64,000 nucleotides of DNA from Bdellovibrionales bacterium (GTDB lineage: Bacteria; Bdellovibrionota; Bdellovibrionia; Bdellovibrionales; UBA1609): assembly GCA_016716765.1 (NCBI GenBank), contig JADJVA010000025.1, positions 434,001 through 498,000 of the forward strand, written 5' to 3'. The position numbers and the translations under genes were made by a program. Each line of letters starts with the position of its first letter. The stretch's first letter is position 1. Shown piece after piece: positions 44,010 to 53,760 of this stretch. The notes beneath the pieces are model-generated. The model was given only the letters and a program-made list of their open reading frames with translations. It did not search any database and was not told where the DNA came from.

Positions 44010-44884
44010 GTGTCATTTTTGGAAATGATTTTGTTGTTATTCTCCTGTTTGGAATTTCGGTATTTACCTTTTCTTATCTTATGTCAGATAAGCTTCTTTA
44101 CAAGCTCCATGAACGCAGTTTAGGGAACAGGGAGGAGGTTCTTCGCTTACTTGATATGATGTTCGTAGAGACGGATCGTACGAGAGTGACCTTGCTCATG
44201 TTTCTTTTGAGTTTTGGTTTGGGCGCTCTGGTCTTTTTGATTTTTTGGCCCAATTTGGTTGTTGGCATTGTTATGGGCTTTATTGTGACTCTTATTGGAT
44301 GGTCGATTCCAAAAAACCTGATGCGATCTCTCTGGGAGAAACGCTGCACTCGCTTTACGGATCAAATGGTTGATGGCTTGACGATTATGTCCAATGGGAT
44401 AAAGAGTGGTTTGAGCATAACGCAATCAATGGAACGGGTGGTGATGAATATGACAGGACCCATCGCCCAGGAATACACTCTTGTTTTAAATAAAATTCGT
44501 CTTGGTATGTCTGTCGAGGAGGCGTTGAATGAAATGGGTGACCGAGTTCCTCGACAAGATGTGCAGATGTTTGTGACAGCAGTAAATATTCTCAAAGAAA
44601 CTGGAGGAAATCTCTCCGAAACCTTCTCTACAATTGTGATGACTATTCGGGAGCGACAAAAGGTAGAGAAGAAGATACAAGCGATGACGGCTCAAGGTCT
44701 TATGCAAGCGGTAATTATTACCTTGGTCCCGTTTGTCTTGCTGATCATTTTTCTCGTTATTGATCCCAACTACGTCAAACCTCTTTTTTCCACGCCTTTG
44801 GGCTGGATTGCACTAGCCATCATGCTCGGTCTGCAAGTAATCGGTGGAGTGATGATGAAAAAAATTGTTACAATCAGGGTGTGA
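44006..44884 (+). CDS. tadB: Tad inner-membrane platform protein TadB
   Basis: 292 residues. N-terminal helices are followed by a T2SSF domain (DGLTIMSNGIKSGLSITQSMERV...EYTLVLNKIRLGMSVEEALNEM...ETGGNLSETFSTI...RERQKVEKKIQAMTAQG) and C-terminal helices. It joins the ATPase to the pilus. Four-base overlap with the upstream fusion gene. No TadC gene follows, which is unusual. Confidence 0.9.
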   Translation: MSVIFGNDFVVILLFGISVFTFSYLMSDKLLYKLHERSLGNREEVLRLLDMMFVETDRTRVTLLMFLLSFGLGALVFLIFWPNLVVGIVMGFIVTLIGWSIPKNLMRSLWEKRCTRFTDQMVDGLTIMSNGIKSGLSITQSMERVVMNMTGPIAQEYTLVLNKIRLGMSVEEALNEMGDRVPRQDVQMFVTAVNILKETGGNLSETFSTIVMTIRERQKVEKKIQAMTAQGLMQAVIITLVPFVLLIIFLVIDPNYVKPLFSTPLGWIALAIMLGLQVIGGVMMKKIVTIRV

Positions 44885-44910
44885 AAAAAGGAGAAACGGG
44901 TGACTCGAGA

Positions 44911-46611
44911 ATGAGGAGCTTTATTCTTGTTATAATATGCATTTTTATTGTTCGCGAGGCATCTGCTGTCGTGGACATGAAAAATGCGAATTACGCCAAT
45001 ACATGGACAGACTTGACGGTCCCGGGGTCTGGTTATGATCTTCGCGTTCAGCGCACTTACAACAGTCGCTCACTTTTTAATGGCCTGTTCGGTTTTGGTT
45101 GGTGCTCTGATTTTGAAACTAAACTTGAGGTGACCGCAGAAGGGAATATACGAATCACTGAATGTGGAGGCGGGCTTGAAGTATCTTTTATGCCAAAAGA
45201 TTACAAATCTGAAAAGGTAAATAACACAATTGATTCGATCATGGCTGAAGTCAAAAAGCGAAATGCAGATCTTAAACCACAATATTTTAAGGATTTAGAA
45301 AAGGAGTTGCTAGAGAGCTCCAGTCTTCGCGATGAATTCACCAGACAGTTAAAGCTGAAAGGCGATATTGTTTCTGGTCGAACTTACTATGCAAACGGCC
45401 GTGAGGCTGAGAATCTGGTGTTTGTGGATGGGAAGTATAAAAGGTCACTCGAAGATGGAACCTTTCAGGTATTTGATGGGGAAGGGCTGCTTTATTCTAT
45501 GTATGACCGAAACGGCAATCATTTGAAGCTCTCCTGGAAGGGCAATTCTCTGATGAGCGTCGTTGATAACAATGGTCGTAAGCTTTCATTTAATTATGGT
45601 TCTACAAAGCGACTTGCCGAAATTTCGGGTCCCAATGGGATGGCAGTTAAATATAAGTTTGATGGTGAGGATTTGCGTGAAGTGACCAATGCTTGGAAGA
45701 ATACATTCAAGTATAAATACGATGGAGTTCACAATCTCACTAAAATTGACTATCCGGATGGAACGTTTAAGGAAATTTCCTACAATAACGACAAAGACTG
45801 GGTGACTAAATTCAGAAATCGCCGAGGCTGCGTGGAGAGCTATAAGTATGATGTCGACAAGGAAAACCCCAAAGATCATTACTGGTCAACAGTAGAAAAG
45901 AAATGCGGAGAAAAGATTGCAAATAAAAGTTCCTATGAATTTTTTCACGAAAAAAGAAAAGATGGTCTCGGAAAGTATCTGTATCGAGTTCGAACTGATA
46001 ACAACGGAGCTATTTCCGATGTTGTTTACCATGAAGTGTTTGGTAAACCCATTTCAATAGTAAAGAATATGGCTAAAGTGTTATATACCTATTACGACAA
46101 CGGTATGGTCAAGACCAAGGAAGAGGCACTTAGGAGTTTGGCATTTAAGTACGAATCCAAATGTCAGAAGGTATCTGAGGTTGATGTGAAATACTTTATC
46201 TCAGAAGATTCGATTCTGGCCGCCGGGAAGCGCAAGGTATCAAGTGTCAAAAGGAAGCTAGCTAAAGAGACTAAGACTTCATTTAAATATGACAGTCCGA
46301 AGTGTAATTTGATTTTTGCGAAGAATTCCGAAGGTCAATTGGCTAAAATACAATACGATATCCGGGGCAGAATGGCGGTTGTCGAAGATCAATCAAAAAA
46401 GCTGGTCAAAATTGGATATGAAGAGAGATTTGGCCTGCCATCATCTGTGGAAAGACCGGGTCTTGGAACAATCAAAGTAAGCTACAAGCCAAGCGGAGAG
46501 GTGGATAAGGTTCAAAGCGCAGATGGCTTGACCGTGGCCGTCCAAGTGGGGAACATATTCAATACTTTTTTGGATCTTATTGCTCCAGCTACGGCAGAAA
46601 CGAATCTCTAG
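44911..46611 (+). CDS. RHS/YD-repeat secreted protein in the Tad operon
   Basis: 566 residues from the ATG at 44911, which gives a signal peptide (MRSFILVIICIFIVREASA); a GTG at 44881 overlapping tadB is possible. The first part has the RHS-associated opening (VPGSGYDLRVQRTYNSRSLFNGLFGFGWCSDFE), then YD-type repeats (YDRNGNHLKLSW, VVDNNGRKLSFNYG, GVHNLTKIDYPDGTF, YDIRGRMAVVED). It is too short to form the full RHS cocoon and has no toxin domain. It could be a pilus-linked surface protein. Confidence 0.75.
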   Translation: MRSFILVIICIFIVREASAVVDMKNANYANTWTDLTVPGSGYDLRVQRTYNSRSLFNGLFGFGWCSDFETKLEVTAEGNIRITECGGGLEVSFMPKDYKSEKVNNTIDSIMAEVKKRNADLKPQYFKDLEKELLESSSLRDEFTRQLKLKGDIVSGRTYYANGREAENLVFVDGKYKRSLEDGTFQVFDGEGLLYSMYDRNGNHLKLSWKGNSLMSVVDNNGRKLSFNYGSTKRLAEISGPNGMAVKYKFDGEDLREVTNAWKNTFKYKYDGVHNLTKIDYPDGTFKEISYNNDKDWVTKFRNRRGCVESYKYDVDKENPKDHYWSTVEKKCGEKIANKSSYEFFHEKRKDGLGKYLYRVRTDNNGAISDVVYHEVFGKPISIVKNMAKVLYTYYDNGMVKTKEEALRSLAFKYESKCQKVSEVDVKYFISEDSILAAGKRKVSSVKRKLAKETKTSFKYDSPKCNLIFAKNSEGQLAKIQYDIRGRMAVVEDQSKKLVKIGYEERFGLPSSVERPGLGTIKVSYKPSGEVDKVQSADGLTVAVQVGNIFNTFLDLIAPATAETNL

Positions 46612-46633
46612 TTCTAAGAGGGGTTACTTTTTT

Positions 46634-46963
46634 ATGCTTGCAACATGTTTTGATAAGGCGACATTTGTGTTGGTTCGGCTTCTGGTTTTTTCTGTCATTC
46701 TCTATTCGCACAATTTGATGGTAATAGCCCAGGGCGGAGAGCCGGTGGAGTATCAAGAGGAGCCTAAAGTTGGTGGGTTGGAGGAGGAAGGAGCCGTCAC
46801 TTCATCTGAGTGTGGGGAGTGTGCCAAAATGCACAGCCAAGTCCTGCTGACAGATAACCCAGAAAAGGATAAGCGCAGGATCTCGAGTATTCTCGACGCG
46901 CAAAAGGCGGGTGCAGAAGGCCCTCCAGCTCCTGGAAAAGGCAATTCTCCTTCAACCCGGTAA
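46634..46963 (+). CDS. Small secreted protein, CxxC-containing
   Basis: 109 residues from the ATG at 46634 with AGAGGGG upstream; a frame start at 46580 overlaps the RHS gene. A signal peptide (cleavage near VIAQGG) is followed by an acidic region, a SECGECAKMH motif and a Pro/Gly-rich tail. No family recognised. It is 22 bases after the RHS gene and probably in the same operon. Confidence 0.6.
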   Translation: MLATCFDKATFVLVRLLVFSVILYSHNLMVIAQGGEPVEYQEEPKVGGLEEEGAVTSSECGECAKMHSQVLLTDNPEKDKRRISSILDAQKAGAEGPPAPGKGNSPSTR

Positions 46964-47190
46964 TGGGATGCGGCCTCGAACTGTTTAATTACGAGACACT
47001 CCAGTGACAAATTTCCGATCTGTGGCCGCTGTCTGATTGGCAATGCCAAGACGGCGCTCCCGTAGGCTCCTAACATATTGAAATTATTATATATTATGAA
47101 AACAGAGAGCGACCTCGAATGGCATCATATTCGCTCTTCCTAACTTCTAGAGAGAGACCAAGTCGGTGAGCTCTCAAGAGGAGTAGCTAT

Positions 47191-47448
47191 ATGAAGAACC
47201 TGCAATTGATAGTATTAAGTTCGTCCCTATTTATGAGTTTAGTGGCGCATGGAAAGGCCAATCAACCTCAGATAGGTGAGTCGACTGTAAAGTGTTCGCA
47301 TGCGGATGTGTACGGACCGGGCAGTCGAGAGCCCCAGAACGAAAAAGTGGTGGTAGGTAAGTGGCTGAATGGAGGCCAGAGATCAGAGGGCACACAGATG
47401 GAAGTCCATAGTGTTCCAGCTAGGTATAAATCTAAGCCCGTTCGGTAA
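47191..47448 (+). CDS. Small secreted protein of unknown function
   Basis: 85 residues with AGAGGAG upstream of the ATG and a signal peptide (MKNLQLIVLSSSLFMSLVAHG). The mature part is about 63 residues, polar, with one Cys. No family recognised. A TATATT box near 47089 may provide its own promoter. Confidence 0.6.
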   Translation: MKNLQLIVLSSSLFMSLVAHGKANQPQIGESTVKCSHADVYGPGSREPQNEKVVVGKWLNGGQRSEGTQMEVHSVPARYKSKPVR

Positions 47449-47502
47449 GAATAAAATGGAATCTGTCATCTGGGTCTTGACCTCTGCAGAGCAGGGGAAA
47501 GT

Positions 47503-47892
47503 TTACTTGGAACTGGAATTTTTTGATTTTTCGCTCAGATTTGTATTTGTGGAGAGACTTTGCCATGACTCTTCCAATTTATTTTTGGCGTGACTTCCCT
47601 GTTCCTGTAAAAATTCTTTGCTTCGTTTTAATTCAAGTTGCAGGCGGTTTTTTTCCTTGTCCCCTGTGTTATTGAGCCTCGCTTGGATTCTTGAATTCAC
47701 TTCCTGCCAAATTGCCCGAAAGGTAGTTACGGCTGAATTGGAAACGGATTTCATGGGCTCAAGAATGGGGCTCGTGGCTACCCATTGCATCAGGTGGGCT
47801 TCGAGAGGCCGATTGTCTACGATGACTTGAAGAAGAATAGCCAGAAAAAAAGTAAAGAGGATCGTTTTGAAAAAGAAAAAAAACTGTTTCAT
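47503..47892 (-). CDS. Membrane-anchored helical protein downstream of a CheY-like gene
   Basis: 129 residues. One N-terminal membrane helix (FFFFFKTILFTFFLAILLQVIV) and a charged, probably coiled-coil C-terminal part (KEKNRLQLELKRSKEFLQEQ). No domain recognised. Its ATG overlaps the response-regulator stop by four bases, so the two are co-translated. Confidence 0.65.
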   Translation of the reverse strand: MKQFFFFFKTILFTFFLAILLQVIVDNRPLEAHLMQWVATSPILEPMKSVSNSAVTTFRAIWQEVNSRIQARLNNTGDKEKNRLQLELKRSKEFLQEQGSHAKNKLEESWQSLSTNTNLSEKSKNSSSK

Positions 47893-48266
47893 GCTTTCTC
47901 CTTTTTGTCGTTAACTTCATAGACGGAATTTATCAAAGTTTGAGCTGTAAAGGGTTTTGAGACAAAGTTGCAACATCCAGCATCCAGTGCCTTTAGAATC
48001 ATTTCTTCCTGATCGATGGTTGTACAGGCAATTACTTTGATTTGAGGAAATTGGTTGAGAATTTTTCGCGTGGCATCTATACCACTCATTATGGGCATTA
48101 CGATATCCATTAGGACGACATCGGGTTTTGTGGAAGACACGATATCAAAGGCTTCAGCGCCGTCGCTAGCCTCTCCCACGACATTTATGTCGGTCTTCAA
48201 GAAGATGTTTCTTATTATTTCCCTAATGAACGGAGCGTCATCAACTATGACTAGTTTTAGTTTCAT
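47889..48266 (-). CDS. CheY-like single-domain response regulator
   Basis: 125 residues, only a receiver domain. Acidic pair Asp9-Asp10, phospho-acceptor Asp54 (VLMDIVMP), Thr82 and Lys104 (SKPF) are all present. It would be phosphorylated by a histidine kinase not encoded here. No DNA-binding output domain, so it acts through protein contact, possibly with the co-encoded membrane protein. Confidence 0.92.
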   Translation of the reverse strand: MKLKLVIVDDAPFIREIIRNIFLKTDINVVGEASDGAEAFDIVSSTKPDVVLMDIVMPIMSGIDATRKILNQFPQIKVIACTTIDQEEMILKALDAGCCNFVSKPFTAQTLINSVYEVNDKKEKA

Positions 48267-48317
48267 ATCATCTATTATAGTGGTGCAACTTGTTCATCCC
48301 AAATAGAATATTCTTTC

Positions 48318-48977
48318 ATGGACTCTGAATCTTTCGGCGTAAAAGTGATCGCTTTCATCACCGCCTTTACTGGACTAAAGGCCTACCTTGTCATTTTGGG
48401 AATTCTTACAATCTGCGGTTTGGGTGTCCCAATTCCCGAGGACGTGACGCTCATTGCTGCGGGGATTTTGGCAGGTCTAGGTAATATTTCGTTGGCGGGG
48501 GCGCTCCTCTGCGGATTTGTTGGAGTTATGATCGGTGATTCGATTCTTTTTTTTGCTGGCAGGAAATACGGACGCAGGATATTTCAGTTGCCTGTGTTCA
48601 GTCGTCTTTTTACGCCAGAGCGGGTAGCTCTTGCCGAGCGAAGAGTTCTTAAGAATTCGAAGTTTATTTGCTTCTTCGCACGATTTTTGCCGGGGCTTAG
48701 GTCGGCTATTTTTCTGACGGCCGGCATAATGGGGGTGAGACCTGTCGTGTTCTTTTCTCTGGATGGTTTTGCTGCTTTGATCAGCGTTCCGGTTTGGGTG
48801 GTTGGCGGTTGGTGGTTTGCAAACCATCTGGATGAAGCGATGAATTTCGCCAAAAAGATGCAAATGTCCCTTTTTGCTTTGATCGGCCTCGCGATTCTAG
48901 GCTATCTGGGTGTGAAATATTGGAAACGGAAAAGGCGCAGGGCTTTAAGAACCGAATTGAGGAGCATGAGCAAATAA
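48318..48977 (+). CDS. DedA family membrane protein
   Basis: 219 residues with the DedA/VTT pattern: GLGVPIPEDVTLIAAG, GDSILFFAGRKYGRR and FFARFLPGLRSAIFLTAGIMG, within five to six helices and a basic C-terminus. DedA proteins are linked to lipid flipping (undecaprenyl phosphate or phosphatidylethanolamine) and envelope homeostasis. The Glu and Asp of the first two motifs and the Arg of the third are present. Confidence 0.9.
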   Translation: MDSESFGVKVIAFITAFTGLKAYLVILGILTICGLGVPIPEDVTLIAAGILAGLGNISLAGALLCGFVGVMIGDSILFFAGRKYGRRIFQLPVFSRLFTPERVALAERRVLKNSKFICFFARFLPGLRSAIFLTAGIMGVRPVVFFSLDGFAALISVPVWVVGGWWFANHLDEAMNFAKKMQMSLFALIGLAILGYLGVKYWKRKRRRALRTELRSMSK

Positions 48978-49016
48978 GTCTTTCACAGAAGGGAAGGGCT
49001 TTGAACTTCTCGCGGC

Positions 49017-50234
49017 TTATTCTCCCCAGGTGTACCCAAGGCGAAACAGAGTTGTTCCCAAAGTCACTTGTACCCCGGATGGCTGAATTCCCGAAATCGG
49101 GTCTACCTGATTTGCCTGTCCGTCATAGAGCGATTTGTCCAGGCAATGGGATATCTGCCAAAAATATTGATTTTTTCTGTCCAATAGAAGGCGAGAACCG
49201 ATCCAAATTCCCACGGAATAGGTCTGCTGCTTAAGTCCTGATCGAACAATTGATGCCGTTTTGCCTTCTTGCTGATCTGCTCGCGGAAGGAGGCGGACCC
49301 CAAAATCCCAGATGTGGGTTTGGCTTGACGGCCTTTGAAGGCCGGCAGATATGGCCAGACCCGAGGTTCGAACACGGATGCGGTCGGGATCGTTGGCTGG
49401 CACTGTCATGCGGCTTTCATTGAAATCCAAACCAATCAGAAGGTGAGGAGATTTTCGATCGAGTCCAAAAGATTTGCGGAAGCGAATGCCACCAGACCAC
49501 CATTGATGATCGGCAGGAATTTTCCTTGTTCCTGCTGGATCTCCGTCGATTTCACTGCCCAGACTGGTAGAGAACTCGCCCTTAAATCCCAAAAAAGGAG
49601 TGAGCCAAAAGGCCGTTTCGGCTGTAATCAGGGGGCTAAATGAGTAATAGCGACGATACCAATAGTTGCTGCCGGAGTTCTGATAGAACATGCCGGCGGA
49701 AGCTCCGATTTCGACGAGATTTTGGCGCAAATCGTAAGGATGAAGAAGTGATTTGTATTCCTGAATGCTCTCCTGAGATCCTCCCAAGATGAGTTCGCGC
49801 ACGTGATCGCCCAATTCAGAGCTCTTCTCTTGGGGGGAATCATTCTCAGTTCCAGTCTTTGACCTCTCTCCGTTGTTAGTGGTCAAGGCTCGCAGGTCAA
49901 CTGTCTCCGTGGGGAGAGGCGTTTCGCTTGGAAGAACTTGTCCCCTCTTTTGCTCTTGGCTCGCAGGAGATGGTGCCATCTCATTCGGTACTTTGAGCCT
50001 GAGGTTTCCTGATTTAGGACTTAAACTAGAATCTTTTAAAAGAGCATCTTCTGGTAATCTGCCAGAGGACTTTTGGTTTGCTTTTAAATTATAGCGGCTT
50101 TCGTCCAGTGACTCGCCATCAGTTTCGGTTTCGGTAGATTTTAGCAAAGCCGCACTGCTAGGATCTAATTGTGAGAAGGCGGGCAGAGCTTTTAGCGAAA
50201 GAATAAAAATTATCATCATTGTTAGGTTTCGCAT
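49017..50234 (-). CDS. Probable outer-membrane protein with acidic N-terminal region
   Basis: 405 residues with a signal peptide (MRNLTMMIIFILSLKALPAFS). Residues 25-140 are polar and probably disordered; from about 165 the sequence shows beta-barrel-like strands rich in Gly and aromatics (EIGASAGMFYQNSGSNYWYRRYYSF; GLAISAGLQR; GVQVTLGTTLFRLGYTWGE). No named family. It is divergent from another barrel-like gene, sharing a 104-base intergenic region. Confidence 0.7.
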   Translation of the reverse strand: MRNLTMMIIFILSLKALPAFSQLDPSSAALLKSTETETDGESLDESRYNLKANQKSSGRLPEDALLKDSSLSPKSGNLRLKVPNEMAPSPASQEQKRGQVLPSETPLPTETVDLRALTTNNGERSKTGTENDSPQEKSSELGDHVRELILGGSQESIQEYKSLLHPYDLRQNLVEIGASAGMFYQNSGSNYWYRRYYSFSPLITAETAFWLTPFLGFKGEFSTSLGSEIDGDPAGTRKIPADHQWWSGGIRFRKSFGLDRKSPHLLIGLDFNESRMTVPANDPDRIRVRTSGLAISAGLQRPSSQTHIWDFGVRLLPRADQQEGKTASIVRSGLKQQTYSVGIWIGSRLLLDRKNQYFWQISHCLDKSLYDGQANQVDPISGIQPSGVQVTLGTTLFRLGYTWGE

Positions 50235-50338
50235 GAACGCCTCGCTGTTGGGTAAAAATCGGAATTTTTCGAGAACACCTTAATGGAAATTGACCGCGAA
50301 TATTCCCGAGGGGACAATCTCGTGGAGGGATTTAGCTG

Positions 50339-51955
50339 ATGAAGGCACTGGTTTTTCTAAGGGGTCCGTTTTTTATCTTATCTGCTGGATTCGTAATTGG
50401 TCTGCACGGCCTTGGTATGGCGCAGGACCAAGGACGCAGTTTGAGCAGTGCCATCGACGACTTGGTGAGTATTCAAAGAATTTCAGTTTTGCCGGTGTCT
50501 GACAACCTTGAGGGAATCTATTCCCGTCCAATTGAGAGCGATCTTATTGAAAAAGTAAAAGCAGGTCATCGGTGGAATTATGTGGAAGCCAATGTGGCTG
50601 GCCCCCTCATGACGGCTCCTGAATTGGAACAAGATGAAAGTAAGGTTCGTGAGTTGGGAATCGGAATAGGTGCTGATGGAATAATTGCGGCAAAAATAAC
50701 CAAAGGTCCTAACGGTGTTTCTATTCGATTGGACTTGTTTTTGGTGAGGGATGGGAAGCTGTTTATCCAGGTTGAAGCCAATGATTTGAAGCAGTTTGAT
50801 ATTGCCTCACTTCAAGAGCAGACATCGGTTCTGTGGTCGCGATTAATTAGCCAACTGCCCTATCAGGGTATGATTCTCAGTCGTCAGGGCCAAAGGGTGA
50901 CTGTCAACCTCGGGAAAAGAGATGGAATTACGGAGGAGTCCGTAATTAACGCCATCCAAATTTTGCAGATGAAAAGGCATCCGAAGTTTAATTTCATGAT
51001 TGGCACGGAAAAGGAAATCATTGGTAAAATCAAATTACTTAAAATCGATGATACCCTCAGTTTTGGTCAAGTTGTTCTTGAGAAAGACAAAAATGCTCTC
51101 GGAAAGGGTACAAAGTTAGCAGGACTTGATTCTGTGTCCTATCCTATCACGGGTTTGAGTTCTCCTGATTCTGGAGAGGCTGCGAAGGGGGCCCGCCTTG
51201 AAGGTCAGACATCCTTTGGTGAGAACCCCAATTCTTGGGTGCCAAAACGTCCACCTACGTTCGGACAAGTGGGAGCACGCTTTGGATTTGGACAATTTTA
51301 CGAAAACATGTCCTTGAATACAGTTGGCCCGATAAGTGCCACCAATTCGTTATATCCACTGGTTGCTCTCGAAGGAGAACTTTGGATTACTCCTGAATGG
51401 ACGGTGAGGGCGCGTCTCAATCAAGGAATCATTCCAATAGATAATCCTCGATCGAATTCCACTCCTACCAGTTTGTCTCAGTCGCTGACAGAAACAGACC
51501 TTTCCTTGGCCTATGTTTTTATTTCTGGCTACAGTGTTTGGGATACTAGAGTTGAGGGTAGTTTTGGGTATTCAAATTATCGTCTCTATGTCGATGACTC
51601 TGATTTGAGGGGATTTACGACATCGGATTTCGGAGGGTTCAAATTTGGTGCAAAGGGATCTTTTCCTGTCACTGATGACTTAGATTGGAGTGTTGGCGGC
51701 TATATCAATTATTTTTTAAATCCCTCATTAAAAGAAAGCCCAGTATCGTCTGGAGATGATAATGATGCCTCTATCAACCAGTTTGGTATTATAGGAAGCC
51801 GGCGTCTTGGTGAACACCTAAAAATTGAAGCCTCTCTCGACTTTGCTGCATATTCGGCAAAGTTCTTTGGAGCGGGGGGGCGTGGAGATGAGGCAGCGAA
51901 GAGCATGAGTCATCGTCACACGGGCCTGTCAGCAGCTGTGCATTTCCTCTTTTAA
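50339..51955 (+). CDS. Probable outer-membrane beta-barrel protein with periplasmic N-domain
   Basis: 538 residues with a signal peptide and a TGGAGGG ribosome site. Residues 40-260 form a soluble region with alternating strands and helices (ISVLPVSDNLEGIYSR; LGKRDGITEESVINAIQIL). From about 310 to the end is a barrel-like part (QVGARFGFGQFYENM; AVHFLF at the C-terminus with terminal Phe). Looks like a lineage-specific outer-membrane protein. Divergent partner of the gene at 49017-50234. Confidence 0.72.
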   Translation: MKALVFLRGPFFILSAGFVIGLHGLGMAQDQGRSLSSAIDDLVSIQRISVLPVSDNLEGIYSRPIESDLIEKVKAGHRWNYVEANVAGPLMTAPELEQDESKVRELGIGIGADGIIAAKITKGPNGVSIRLDLFLVRDGKLFIQVEANDLKQFDIASLQEQTSVLWSRLISQLPYQGMILSRQGQRVTVNLGKRDGITEESVINAIQILQMKRHPKFNFMIGTEKEIIGKIKLLKIDDTLSFGQVVLEKDKNALGKGTKLAGLDSVSYPITGLSSPDSGEAAKGARLEGQTSFGENPNSWVPKRPPTFGQVGARFGFGQFYENMSLNTVGPISATNSLYPLVALEGELWITPEWTVRARLNQGIIPIDNPRSNSTPTSLSQSLTETDLSLAYVFISGYSVWDTRVEGSFGYSNYRLYVDDSDLRGFTTSDFGGFKFGAKGSFPVTDDLDWSVGGYINYFLNPSLKESPVSSGDDNDASINQFGIIGSRRLGEHLKIEASLDFAAYSAKFFGAGGRGDEAAKSMSHRHTGLSAAVHFLF

Positions 51956-51982
51956 TGGTTTTTTCAATAGCGTTAAAATTAA

Positions 51983-52012
51983 AGAGGCCCGGGACTTTAC
52001 TCCCGGGCCTCT
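51983..52012 (-). terminator. Rho-independent terminator of groESL
   Basis: A 12-base perfect stem AGAGGCCCGGGA (51983-51994) / TCCCGGGCCTCT (52001-52012) has a six-base loop, followed on the minus strand by a T-rich run. It could also slow transcription from the plus-strand gene that ends at 51955. Confidence 0.9.
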
Positions 52013-52084
52013 CATCTTAAAGCTTAAAGCTCACAGAATGGATTCGTTGAAGCTCTGAGAACATTTTAGGTTCTCAAAACCAAA

Positions 52085-53737
52085 CTACATCATTGGCATT
52101 CCGCCCATTCCGCCCATTCCGCCTCCGCCCATGTCTGGAGCGGCTCCTCTGCCATCATCCTTTTTAGGGGCCTCAGCAATCATGGTTTCGGTTGTCAGCA
52201 TAAGCGAAGAAACCGAAGCCGCGTTTTCAAGAGCACAGCGAACCACTTTCATTGGATCTATCACGCCCGCCTTCAGGAGATCTTCGTACTGCTCGGTGAG
52301 GGCGTTGAAACCGTAGGCTCCCGTCTTATTGCCAAGAACTCGATCGAGAACGATGGCGCCGTCAATACCCGCATTTGCAGCGATCTGGCGCAATGGTTCT
52401 TCACAAGCACGGCGAATGATACGAGCACCAAAACGCTCCTCTTCGCTTAACTCCAGCTCCTCAACACCACGAGAGGCACGTAGAAGAGCAGTTCCGCCGC
52501 CGGCGACAATACCTTCTTCAACGGCCGCACGAGTCGCATTAAGAGCGTCTTCGACTCGAGCTTTCTTCTCCTTCATTTCAACTTCTGAGGGAGCTCCAAC
52601 GTGAATAACGGCAACACCACCAGCTAATTTAGCCAAGCGTTCCTTGAGTTTTTCCTTGTCATAGTCGCTGGTTGTTTCTTCAATCTGGGCGCGAATTTGG
52701 CCCACGCGACCCTGAATTTCCTTTTTGCCCCCGGCACCATCAATGATAGTGGTGTTATCTTTGTCGATAACGACACGTTTCGCCTGTCCGAGATCAGCCA
52801 AAGTTGCCTGTTCCAATTTTCGGCCAGTGTCTTCGCTGACAAGAGTTCCACCTGTCACGACGGCAATGTCTTCCAACATCGCTTTACGACGATCTCCAAA
52901 ACCAGGTGCCTTAACGGCCGCAACCTGAATTGTACCACGGAGTTTATTCACCACAAGAGTTGCTAGGGCTTCGCCTTCAACGTCTTCAGCAATAATAACG
53001 AGAGGACGACCTTGCTTTGCTGTTCCTTCAAGAACACTGAGCATGTCCTTCATTGAGCCGATTTTTTTGTCATAAATCAGCACATAGGCATTCTCAAGTA
53101 CGGTTTCCATTCTTTCTGCATTGGTAATGAAGTAAGGAGAGAGATAACCACGGTCAAACTGCATCCCCTCAACAACGCTGAGTTCAGTTAAGGCGGTTTT
53201 GCTTTCTTCAACGGTGATAACACCTTCTTTGCCAACTTTATCCATGGCCTCAGAGATCATGTTACCAATCTCTGAATCGTTATTGGCGGAAATAGTTCCC
53301 ACTTGGGCAATTTCCTTTTTGTCTTTTACAGGTTTTGCCATTTTTCCAAGCTCAGCCTTGATGTAATCGACGGCTTTATCAATGCCCTTTTTGACAACCA
53401 TGGGGTTGTGGCCTGCACTCACAATCTTCGCTCCTTCGCGAAAAATGACCTGTGCAAGTACGGTCGCAGTAGTGGTTCCGTCTCCAGCATCATCATTTGT
53501 TTTGCTGGCAACTTCCTTAACCATCTGCGCGCCCATATTTTCAAATTTGTTCTCAAGATCGATTTCTTTCGCAACCGTCACGCCGTCCTTAGTGATCAGC
53601 GGAGCGCCAAAAGATTTTTCAATAACCACATTGCGGCCTTTTGGTCCGAGGGTTACTTTCACCGCATTTGCGAGAACATTTACTCCACGCAAAATGGCGT
53701 TACGAGCATCTTCACTGAAACGCAATTCTTTACTCAT
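52085..53737 (-). CDS. groEL: Chaperonin GroEL
   Basis: 550 residues from the second ATG (53737). AGAGG lies seven bases before it but only one base before the first ATG (53743), so the second is preferred. It carries VTLGPKGRNVVIEKSFGAP, the ATP-binding DGVTVAKEI and DDAGDGTTTATVLA motifs, and the GGMGGMGGMPMM tail. With GroES it folds cytosolic proteins in an ATP-driven cage. Downstream of groES in the usual order. Confidence 0.98.
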   Translation of the reverse strand: MSKELRFSEDARNAILRGVNVLANAVKVTLGPKGRNVVIEKSFGAPLITKDGVTVAKEIDLENKFENMGAQMVKEVASKTNDDAGDGTTTATVLAQVIFREGAKIVSAGHNPMVVKKGIDKAVDYIKAELGKMAKPVKDKKEIAQVGTISANNDSEIGNMISEAMDKVGKEGVITVEESKTALTELSVVEGMQFDRGYLSPYFITNAERMETVLENAYVLIYDKKIGSMKDMLSVLEGTAKQGRPLVIIAEDVEGEALATLVVNKLRGTIQVAAVKAPGFGDRRKAMLEDIAVVTGGTLVSEDTGRKLEQATLADLGQAKRVVIDKDNTTIIDGAGGKKEIQGRVGQIRAQIEETTSDYDKEKLKERLAKLAGGVAVIHVGAPSEVEMKEKKARVEDALNATRAAVEEGIVAGGGTALLRASRGVEELELSEEERFGARIIRRACEEPLRQIAANAGIDGAIVLDRVLGNKTGAYGFNALTEQYEDLLKAGVIDPMKVVRCALENAASVSSLMLTTETMIAEAPKKDDGRGAAPDMGGGGMGGMGGMPMM

Positions 53738-53760
53738 TTTCATACCTCTTCTTTTTCTTT

